Assembly: GCA_011176555.1 (NCBI GenBank)
Contig: DUEF01000054.1
Span: 1 to 5,806 of the forward strand
Reading direction: 5' to 3'
Source: Caldilineae bacterium
GTDB taxonomy: Bacteria > Chloroflexota > Anaerolineae > J102
DNA: 5,806 bases
Shown in pieces: positions 1 through 5,438 of this stretch. The notes beneath the pieces were generated by a model. That model worked only from the letters and a program-made list of their open reading frames with translations, was not told the DNA's origin and ran no database searches. Position numbers and translations under genes: made by a program. Position 1 is the first letter of the stretch. Every line of letters begins with the position of its first letter.

Positions 1-594
1 ACCCGCGGGCAAGGCCTCTTGCGCACCCTGCTGATGGTGCCGATGATGTTCGCACCGGTGTTGGTCGGTTTTCAGTTCGCCTGGTTCTTCAACGCCACAG
101 TGGGGCTGGTCAACAACGCCCTCATCTCGTTGGGCCTGTTGCATGAGCCGAGAGCCTGGCTAGTGGATCAGCCCTCCGGCATGATCGCCATCATGATCGC
201 CTCGTTGTGGATGAACATCCCCATGATGACCATCATTTTGCTGGCGGGCACCCTGTCCTTGCCCAGAGACGTGTACGAGGCCGCGGATGTTGACGGCGCC
301 AACGCCTGGCAGAAGTTCCACCACATCACTTTCCCCTTGCTGCGGCCCTTCACCCTCATCGCGCTCACCGTGCTATCGCTCGATATCGGCCGCGCTTACG
401 ATGTGGTGCGCATCATGACGGGTGGCGGCCCCGCCCATCGCACAGAGATGATCTGGACCTACGCCGGCCGTCTGGCCATCCGCAATTCCCAATTCGGTCT
501 GGCCAGCGCCATGTCGATGGTGGGCGTGGTTCTGGGTGTTTTGTTCACCCTCTATCTCTTCCAACAACTTCGCAAATCCAGGGTGGTGTACTAA
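1..594 (+). CDS. Carbohydrate ABC transporter permease, MalF/UgpA type (5' end missing)
   Basis: This is an inner-membrane permease subunit of a sugar ABC importer of the binding-protein-dependent MalF/UgpA group. The frame is open from base 1 and ends with TAA at 592-594, giving 197 visible residues. Family members usually have about 290-310, so roughly the first 100 residues lie outside the window. A TTG at 19 is not a credible start because family-like sequence continues upstream of it. Hydrophobic segments alternate with short loops. The cytoplasmic EAA loop that docks on the ATPase is clear at residues 93-116 (bases 277-348): EAADVDGA, then an I-x-F-P-L-L pattern. The next permease overlaps the stop codon by one base, so the two are translationally coupled and probably form a heterodimer. 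The substrate cannot be read from the permease alone. The downstream fucose isomerase and methyltransferase genes suggest a deoxy or methylated sugar. No ATPase or solute-binding protein is visible; they may lie upstream or be shared. Confidence 0.93.
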   Translation, partial: TRGQGLLRTLLMVPMMFAPVLVGFQFAWFFNATVGLVNNALISLGLLHEPRAWLVDQPSGMIAIMIASLWMNIPMMTIILLAGTLSLPRDVYEAADVDGANAWQKFHHITFPLLRPFTLIALTVLSLDIGRAYDVVRIMTGGGPAHRTEMIWTYAGRLAIRNSQFGLASAMSMVGVVLGVLFTLYLFQQLRKSRVVY

Positions 595-1454
595 TGGCTA
601 AATTCAATCGTCGAAAAGTAGGACAGGGCATCTACAATGTGTCTGCCTGGATCATCCTCATCCTCTTCGCCTTGCCGGCCATTTGGATCATATTCACCGC
701 CTTTCGCCCGGCCAACGAGGTCAACACCACGCCGCCCATTTGGATTCCCCAGACGCTAACCCTCGATGCTTTCGCCTCGCTGTTTGGCTTGAATCCCGAT
801 TACGCCTCCGGCGTACCGGTCTACGATTACTTGCGCAATTCGACCATCGTCGCTCTCAGCAGCACCATCATCGCTGTCAGCGTGGGCACGATGGCGGGTT
901 ACGCCTTCTCTCGCTTTCAGTTCCGCGGCCATACGCTGGTGTTCTTGCTCATCATGCTGTCACGCGCCGTGCCCGGCATCGCCCTGGGCCTGCCGCTATT
1001 CCTGCTCATGCGCAACTACGGCCTGGTGGACACCGTGCAGGGGCTCTCATTCGTCTATGTCGCCATCAACATCCCCTTCACGATCTGGCTAATGGACGGC
1101 TTCTTTCGCCAGATCCCGCGGGAGTTGGATGAAGCCGCCTACATCGATGGCTGCGGCCACTGGTCGGCGTTTTGGCGCATCGATCTGCCGCTCGCCCTGC
1201 CCGGCATGTCTGCGGCCGCCATTTTCGCCTTCCTGGCCGCGTGGAACGAATATCAGATCGCCAGCCTGGTCACGAAAACACCAGCGGCCAAAACCTTCCC
1301 GGTGGGGCTGTACGACTTCACCAGTCAGTTCACCGTGGATTGGCGCGGCATGACCGCCATGTCGGTGCTCATGATCATCCCCGCCATCGTTTTTGTCATC
1401 CTCACCCAGCGACGCCTCACCGAGGGCCTGACATTTGGCGCCTTGAAAGGATAG
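594..1454 (+). CDS. Carbohydrate ABC transporter permease, MalG type
   Basis: This is the second permease subunit of the same sugar importer. It has 286 residues, a normal length for MalG-type proteins, and looks complete. The N-terminus is short and basic (MAKFNRRK), followed by a first membrane helix at about residues 16-36, a periplasmic stretch, and further helices at about 80-105, 113-138, 148-170, 203-225 and 257-272. The EAA loop lies at about residues 180-199: E180-A-A-Y-I-D-G186, ending in an I-x-L-P pattern. The motif WNEYQIA (217-223) and the ending RLTEGLTFGALKG are typical of this family. The ATG shares its A with the TAA stop of the upstream permease (TAATG), which indicates translational coupling and fixes the start. 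There is no good Shine-Dalgarno of its own. Specificity is not visible in the sequence; a monosaccharide or small oligosaccharide is likely from the family, and fucose-type sugars are inferred from context. Confidence 0.95.
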   Translation: MAKFNRRKVGQGIYNVSAWIILILFALPAIWIIFTAFRPANEVNTTPPIWIPQTLTLDAFASLFGLNPDYASGVPVYDYLRNSTIVALSSTIIAVSVGTMAGYAFSRFQFRGHTLVFLLIMLSRAVPGIALGLPLFLLMRNYGLVDTVQGLSFVYVAINIPFTIWLMDGFFRQIPRELDEAAYIDGCGHWSAFWRIDLPLALPGMSAAAIFAFLAAWNEYQIASLVTKTPAAKTFPVGLYDFTSQFTVDWRGMTAMSVLMIIPAIVFVILTQRRLTEGLTFGALKG

Positions 1455-1482
1455 ACGCGAAACGAAATTTCATCTCGACGAC

Positions 1483-1504
1483 CAGCGGGAGAGACTACCC
1501 GCTG
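1483..1504 (+). other. Intergenic hairpin between the permease and corrinoid genes
   Basis: CAGCGGG (1483-1489) is the exact reverse complement of CCCGCTG (1498-1504), leaving an 8-base loop. No T-run follows, so it is not a convincing intrinsic terminator. It sits in the 90-bp gap between the MalG-type permease and the corrinoid gene. It could protect or process the mRNA so that the soluble enzymes are made at a different level from the permeases, or it could be chance. Confidence 0.35.
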
Positions 1505-1530
1505 CTCTCTCACCCCACATTAGCTAATCC

Positions 1531-1536
1531 AAGGAG
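1531..1536 (+). promoter_or_regulatory. Ribosome binding site of the corrinoid protein gene
   Basis: AAGGAG lies 8 bases before the ATG at 1545 and is a near-perfect Shine-Dalgarno. It is much stronger than the sites in front of the neighbouring permease or methyltransferase genes. It fixes the start and suggests high expression of the corrinoid protein. Confidence 0.85.
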
Positions 1537-1544
1537 TTATCACC

Positions 1545-2180
1545 ATGAGTCTTGACGCTGTTTACGAAGCAGTTCTTACCGGAAACGCCCCCGCCGCGAC
1601 CGAAGCCACCAACGCCTCCCTGTCAGAAGGCCTGACTGCCGAAAAAATCCTGTACGAAGGCTGCATTCCCGCCATGTCGGAAGTGGGACGCCAATTCGAA
1701 ATCGGCGAAAAGTTCGTGCCCGAGATGTTGATTGCAGCCCGCGCCATGAGCGCCGCCACCAAAATCCTCCGCCCCCTGCTCGTCGAAGAGGGCGTGGAAC
1801 AGATCGGCACAGTGGTGATGGGCACGGTGGCCGGAGATTTGCACGATATCGGCAAAAATCTGGTCGGAATGATGATGGAGGGCGCTGGATTCGGCATCAT
1901 CGACCTGGGCACCGACGTGTCGCCCGAACGATTCGTCGAATCAGTGACCAAGGACAAGCCCGACATCATCGCCATGTCCGCCCTGCTGACGACCACCACC
2001 CGCTCCATCATCAACACCATCAACGCCCTGGAAGAAGCCGGTGTGCGCGATCAGGTGAAAGTCATGATCGGCGGCGCTCCCATCACGCAGGATTTCGCAG
2101 ACAAAGTCGGAGCCGATGGTTTCGCCCCTGACGCCAGCAGCGCCGCCCGCAAAGCCAGAACGCTGATCGGCTTGAACTGA
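1545..2180 (+). CDS. Corrinoid (cobalamin-binding) methyl-carrier protein, MtaC/MtbC/MttC type
   Basis: This is a cytoplasmic methyl carrier. A cobalt corrinoid bound here accepts a methyl group from a substrate-specific methyltransferase and passes it to a second methyltransferase. At 211 residues it has the family's usual size. Residues 1 to about 88 form the helical cap domain, with the typical run from about 37 to 68 (EGC..AMSEVG..FEIGE.F.PEMLIAA). Residues from about 89 to 211 form the Rossmann-like B12 domain. It has the base-off/His-on signature D98-x-H100-x-x-G103 (DLHDIGKN), where H100 is the lower cobalt ligand, followed by S145-A-L147 and G176-G177. It is too short for methionine synthase and has no mutase domain. 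It lies 31 bp before a UroD-family methyltransferase, the usual partner type. Which compound is demethylated is not encoded here; the sugar importer upstream and fucI downstream point to a methylated sugar. No reductive activator is seen nearby. Confidence 0.95.
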   Translation: MSLDAVYEAVLTGNAPAATEATNASLSEGLTAEKILYEGCIPAMSEVGRQFEIGEKFVPEMLIAARAMSAATKILRPLLVEEGVEQIGTVVMGTVAGDLHDIGKNLVGMMMEGAGFGIIDLGTDVSPERFVESVTKDKPDIIAMSALLTTTTRSIINTINALEEAGVRDQVKVMIGGAPITQDFADKVGADGFAPDASSAARKARTLIGLN

Positions 2181-2211
2181 CACTCATCTCTCTCCGGCCG
2201 AGAGCCGCACT

Positions 2212-3294
2212 ATGACAACCAAATCGAACTACGAACAATCAGACATCAACCGTCTGCTCAAAGCCTTGCGCCATGAGGAAGCAGACCGAATCCCCTATCT
2301 CGAATTCTGGGTGACCAGCAAGGAAGTGTTCGAGTACGTGCTGGGTAAAACCCTGGAATACGATATCGTCGACGCCGCAGTCGGCGGCCAATCGATCACG
2401 CCCGAGGACCATATCGAGTTTTGCGCCAAACTGGGCATGGACGCTGCCGTATGCAATTTCAACTGGCGTCCCAACAATGTCTTCAAGATGGCCAGCGACG
2501 GCACCGAACATTATGTCAACGGCTCCCTCAAGTCGGAGGCGGACCTGGTAAATTTGGAGCCCCCCACGCCCATCGACGACCAGCTTCGCTATCTCGAACG
2601 CTATCTCCGAGCCGCCCGAGACACAAACGTGGGCGTGTTCGCCAACTTCACCTCCTTTTTCGACAGCGCCATGCTGGGCGTTGGCGTGAGTGACGCCTTC
2701 CTCATGTTCTACGACGACCGTCCGTTCCTTGAAAAGTTCATGGACATCCTCCTGGAGCATCAAATCAAGGTGATGCAAGCAGTCATGGATGAATTCGCCG
2801 AGGAGCTGGCGTTCGTTCTGGTCAATGACGATATCGCCCAGAACCAGGGGCTGATGATCCATCCCGACATGTTCCTGGAGATCTTCCCGCACCGCATGAA
2901 ACGCCTCATCGCCCCGGCCAAAGAAGCTGGCAAACTGGTCGCCTTCCATACCGATGGCAAGATGGACATGATTTTCCCCATCCTGGATGATATCGGCATC
3001 GACATTTGCCACCCCATCGAGCCGGAATCCAACGACATTTTCGAGATCAAGAAGAAGTGGGGAGACCGCTTCACGCTGGTCGGCAATATCCCGACCGTGC
3101 TACTGGCTTATGGCCCGGTGGAAGAGATCGAGGAAACCGTGCGGGAGTATTGCGAAAAGATGGGGCCTGGCGGCGGTTACGTCCTGGGTTCTTCCACCAG
3201 CATCATGGAGGGACTGCCCCCCGAGAATTTTGTGGCGATGACCAAAGCTGTGCAAAAATATGGTCGCTACGGCTCGCTAGGCAAAGCCGTTTAA
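2212..3294 (+). CDS. UroD-fold (uroporphyrinogen decarboxylase family) corrinoid methyltransferase-like protein
   Basis: This 360-residue single-domain TIM-barrel protein belongs to the superfamily that contains HemE, MtaA/MtbA and the methyltransferase domain of CmuA. The N-terminus (ALRHEEADRIPYLEFW, 18-33) is of the methyltransferase-like type and lacks the MRQAGRY signature of true HemE, so heme synthesis is unlikely. Other landmarks are VNDDIAQNQG (204-213), FHTDGK (245-250), DICHPIEP (264-271), LVGNIP (289-294) and GGYVLGSST (321-329). In MtaA/MtbA the zinc site is H-x-C plus a distant C. Here the first motif is H246-T-D248, and the position I align with the last cysteine is about T329, so the thiol-activating zinc site looks absent or altered. 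Placement 31 bp after the corrinoid gene implies it transfers a methyl group to or from that protein. I infer a substrate:corrinoid O-demethylase, but it could be the second-step enzyme. The only upstream Shine-Dalgarno is a weak GAGAG (2200-2204). Confidence 0.85.
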   Translation: MTTKSNYEQSDINRLLKALRHEEADRIPYLEFWVTSKEVFEYVLGKTLEYDIVDAAVGGQSITPEDHIEFCAKLGMDAAVCNFNWRPNNVFKMASDGTEHYVNGSLKSEADLVNLEPPTPIDDQLRYLERYLRAARDTNVGVFANFTSFFDSAMLGVGVSDAFLMFYDDRPFLEKFMDILLEHQIKVMQAVMDEFAEELAFVLVNDDIAQNQGLMIHPDMFLEIFPHRMKRLIAPAKEAGKLVAFHTDGKMDMIFPILDDIGIDICHPIEPESNDIFEIKKKWGDRFTLVGNIPTVLLAYGPVEEIEETVREYCEKMGPGGGYVLGSSTSIMEGLPPENFVAMTKAVQKYGRYGSLGKAV

Positions 3295-3297
3295 CGG

Positions 3298-3325
3298 TCA
3301 ATGATCAATTGTCAATAGGCAATGG
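3298..3325 (+). repeat. Degenerate heptamer tandem repeat, consensus TCAATNG
   Basis: Four consecutive 7-base units follow the stop of the UroD-family gene: TCAATGA, TCAATTG, TCAATAG, GCAATGG. A fainter continuation (CCAACCC, ATCACTT, GCAATTC) may keep the 7-base phase to about 3346. The rest of this 88-bp gap is AT-rich and unlike the GC-rich genes around it. TTGCAA (3338-3343) and TATAAA (3362-3367), 18 bases apart, resemble a promoter, but a transcript from there would begin about at the Shine-Dalgarno of fucI, so I do not call one. Short heptamer repeats between genes are known from cyanobacteria; their role is unknown. Confidence 0.6.
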
Positions 3326-3370
3326 CCAACCCATCACTTGCAATTCACGATTGTAACTTCTTATAAAAAC

Positions 3371-3377
3371 AGGAAAG
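3371..3377 (+). promoter_or_regulatory. Ribosome binding site that fixes the fucI start
   Basis: AGGAAAG lies 5 bases before the ATG at 3383. It selects this codon over the in-frame TTG at 3338. The TTG has no Shine-Dalgarno, would add 15 residues translated from repeat-like intergenic DNA, and would place the ribosome binding site inside the gene. Confidence 0.8.
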
Positions 3378-3382
3378 TGACA

Positions 3383-5191
3383 ATGTCTGAACTCAAAGTA
3401 ACCCAACCAACCAACCGCCTCGTGGGCGATATGCCCAAAATCGGCATCCGCCCCACCATCGATGGTCGCCTGGGCGGCGTGCGCGAATCGTTGGAAGCAC
3501 AGACGATGAACATGGCCCGCGCGGTGGCCGATCTGCTGGAGTCGAATCTGCGACACAGCAACGGACTGCCGGTCGAATGCGTCATCGCCGACGGAACCAT
3601 CGGCCGCGTAGCGGAATCAGCGGCCTGCGCCGATAAATTCCGCAAGGAGGGCGTGGGTCTCACCATCACCGTTACGCCCTGCTGGTGCTACGGCGCAGAG
3701 ACGATGGACATGGACCCGCACATGCCCAAAGCGGTGTATGGCTTCAACGGTACCGAACGACCGGGCGCGGTCTATCTGGCCGCGGTGCTGGCCGGACACA
3801 CGCAAAAGGGCCTGCCTGCCTTCAGCATCTACGGCCACGAGGTGCAGGACTCGGACGACGCCAGCATCAAGCCGGATGTGGCGGAAAAATTGCTGCAATT
3901 CGCCCGCGCCGGCCTGGCCGTAGCCACGATGCGCGGCAAATCCTATCTCTCCATCGGCGGCACATCGATGGGCATCGCCGGCTCCATTGTCGATCAGTCG
4001 CTGTTCGAGAATTACCTGGGTATGCGGGTGGAAGCCATCGACATGAGCGAGGTCGCTCGCCGCGTGAACGAAGGCATCTACGACCCGGACGAGTTCGAGG
4101 CCGCCCTGGCCTGGGCCAACGAAAACCTGATCAAGGGCAAGGACTACAATCCGCCAGAAATGCAACACAGCCAGGAGAAGAAGGACGCCGCCTGGGAATA
4201 CAGCGTGAAGATGGCGCTGATCGTGCGAGACCTGATGGTCGGGAATAAACGGCTGGCCGAGCTAGGGTTTGGCGAGGAGGCGCTGGGGCACAACGCCCTC
4301 GCCGCCGGATTCCAGGGCCAGCGCCAGTGGACCGACCATTTCCCAAACGGCGATTTCATGGAAGCGATCCTCAACACCTCCTGGGATTGGAACGGCATCC
4401 GCGAGCCGTACATCGTGGCCACCGAAAATGACGCCTTGAACGGCATCTGCATGATGTTCGGCCACCTGCTCACGGGCGGGGCGCAGATGTTCTCAGACGT
4501 GCGCACCTACTGGAGCCCGGAGTCGGTAAAACGGGTGAGCGGCTACGACCTGGAAGGACGCGCCGCGGGCGGCATCCTCCACCTGATCAATTCTGGCCCC
4601 ACCGCTCTGGATGGAACCGGGCAGCAAGCTATCGACGGCCAGCCCGCCATGAAACCGTACTGGGAGATCAGCCCGGAAGAGGCGGCCAAGTGCATGGAAG
4701 CCACCACCTGGCACACATCCATGGTCGAATACTTCCGTGGCGGCGGCTGGTCCACGCGCTTCCGCACCCGCGGCGACATGCCCGTCACCATGTTCCGCCT
4801 GAATTTGGTCAAGGGCCTCGGCCCCGCTCTGCAGATCGCCGAGGGCTGGACAGTGGAACTCCCGGACGAGGTGCATGACATCCTCGACCAGCGGACGAAC
4901 CCCACCTGGCCCACCACCTGGTTCGCGCCCAACATCACCGGCGAGGGCGCGTTCACCGACGTGTACAACGTGATGTACAACTGGGGCGCCAACCACGGAG
5001 CCATCAGCTACGGCCACATCGGCGCCGACCTGATCTCGCTGGCGTCGATGCTGCGCATTCCGGTGTACATGCACAACGCGCCCGGCCAACCCTTCCGCCC
5101 CAGCGCCTGGAACGCCTTCGGCACTGCCGACAGGGAAGGAGCGGACTACCGGGCCTGCGCCAACTTCGGGCCGTTGTACGGGAAGTATTAG
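3383..5191 (+). CDS. fucI: L-fucose isomerase (EC 5.3.1.25)
   Basis: This cytoplasmic, Mn2+-dependent aldose-ketose isomerase converts L-fucose to L-fuculose, and in known enzymes also D-arabinose to D-ribulose. The 602 residues match the roughly 590 of E. coli FucI, and I recognise near-identical blocks throughout: KIGIRPTIDGR (19-29), VGLTITVTPCWCYG (91-104), YGFNGTERPGAVYLAA (119-134), RGKSYLSIGGTSMGIAGS (184-201), NPTWPTTWFAP (506-516) and the end ACANFGPLYGKY. The three residues that bind metal and act in catalysis in E. coli (E337, D361, H528) are present as E348 (ATEND), D372 (SDVRTYW) and H538 (WGANHG). The gene looks complete, with the start at 3383 set by AGGAAAG. The next enzymes of the fucose route, fuculokinase and fuculose-phosphate aldolase or an oxidative alternative, are not in the window. 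It follows the corrinoid and methyltransferase genes on the same strand and ends before a strong terminator, so it is probably the last gene of the operon. Confidence 0.98.
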   Translation: MSELKVTQPTNRLVGDMPKIGIRPTIDGRLGGVRESLEAQTMNMARAVADLLESNLRHSNGLPVECVIADGTIGRVAESAACADKFRKEGVGLTITVTPCWCYGAETMDMDPHMPKAVYGFNGTERPGAVYLAAVLAGHTQKGLPAFSIYGHEVQDSDDASIKPDVAEKLLQFARAGLAVATMRGKSYLSIGGTSMGIAGSIVDQSLFENYLGMRVEAIDMSEVARRVNEGIYDPDEFEAALAWANENLIKGKDYNPPEMQHSQEKKDAAWEYSVKMALIVRDLMVGNKRLAELGFGEEALGHNALAAGFQGQRQWTDHFPNGDFMEAILNTSWDWNGIREPYIVATENDALNGICMMFGHLLTGGAQMFSDVRTYWSPESVKRVSGYDLEGRAAGGILHLINSGPTALDGTGQQAIDGQPAMKPYWEISPEEAAKCMEATTWHTSMVEYFRGGGWSTRFRTRGDMPVTMFRLNLVKGLGPALQIAEGWTVELPDEVHDILDQRTNPTWPTTWFAPNITGEGAFTDVYNVMYNWGANHGAISYGHIGADLISLASMLRIPVYMHNAPGQPFRPSAWNAFGTADREGADYRACANFGPLYGKY

Positions 5192-5220
5192 GCGCTCCGC
5201 ACAAGCATCGATCCAAAATT

Positions 5221-5254
5221 CAGATTTTCATAAACAGACCCCGCAGATTTTCAT
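5221..5254 (+). repeat. 11-bp direct repeat CAGATTTTCAT overlapping the terminator
   Basis: CAGATTTTCAT occurs exactly at 5221-5231 and again at 5244-5254, 12 bases apart. The second copy covers the last three bases of the left terminator arm and most of the loop. It may be the trace of a small duplication during formation of the hairpin or part of a dispersed intergenic repeat; nothing in the window shows a function. Confidence 0.6.
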
Positions 5255-5269
5255 GCCTGCGGGGTCTGT
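5234..5269 (+). terminator. Rho-independent-like terminator after fucI
   Basis: ACAGACCCCGCAG (5234-5246) and CTGCGGGGTCTGT (5257-5269) form a perfect 13-bp stem with a 10-base loop, 42 bases after the fucI stop. The downstream tract (GGTGTATTTAT) is only moderately T-rich. On the opposite strand the stem is followed by TTTATGAAAAT, so it might stop transcription in both directions. It separates the sugar cluster from the protease gene. Confidence 0.8.
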
Positions 5270-5426
5270 GGTGTATTTATCAACCGGATGCCTATTTCGG
5301 AATAACCCGGTGCGCGTGGTAAGCTGGACGACGGGAAAAGCCCTATCCATAACGGCACCGTAACTTCACAACTCGATCCCCGTCTTCATACCTGTGACCC
5401 CAGTCCTTTGCCCTTGCGCCTTACTC

Positions 5427-5432
5427 AAGGAG
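5427..5432 (+). promoter_or_regulatory. Ribosome binding site of the partial secreted protease gene
   Basis: AAGGAG lies 6 bases before the ATG at 5439. It supports that ATG as the start of a gene that has no stop codon within the window. The stretch between the terminator and this site (5270-5426) shows no convincing promoter boxes to my eye, although a promoter is expected here. Confidence 0.75.
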
Positions 5433-5438
5433 CCTACC

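Noticed and set aside
1545..2180. Fragment of methionine synthase (metH) or of a B12-dependent mutase
   Set aside because: It is a complete 211-residue cap plus B12 protein with its own start and stop, matching the stand-alone carrier family; no homocysteine, folate or mutase domain is present.
2239..3012. 257-codon open frame on the - strand inside the UroD-family gene
   Set aside because: It lies fully opposite a well-supported family gene and its translation looks like low-complexity antisense sequence without recognisable motifs.
2212..3294. Assignment of the UroD-family gene as hemE (uroporphyrinogen decarboxylase of heme synthesis)
   Set aside because: It lacks the N-terminal MRQAGRY substrate-binding signature, has the methyltransferase-like N-terminus, and is paired with a corrinoid protein rather than heme genes.
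3298..3346. CRISPR array
   Set aside because: The repeat unit is 7 bases with no spacers, far from CRISPR geometry.
3338..3367. Promoter TTGCAA - 18 bp - TATAAA before fucI
   Set aside because: The boxes are plausible, but transcription would start about at the fucI ribosome binding site, leaving almost no leader; the AT-rich gap makes chance matches likely.
3338..3382. Longer N-terminus for fucI starting at TTG 3338
   Set aside because: There is no Shine-Dalgarno before the TTG, the added 15 residues come from repeat-like AT-rich DNA, and a good AGGAAAG sits just before ATG 3383.
4493..5089. 198-codon open frame on the - strand inside fucI
   Set aside because: It is antisense to highly conserved FucI coding sequence; it is a by-product of GC-rich codon use.
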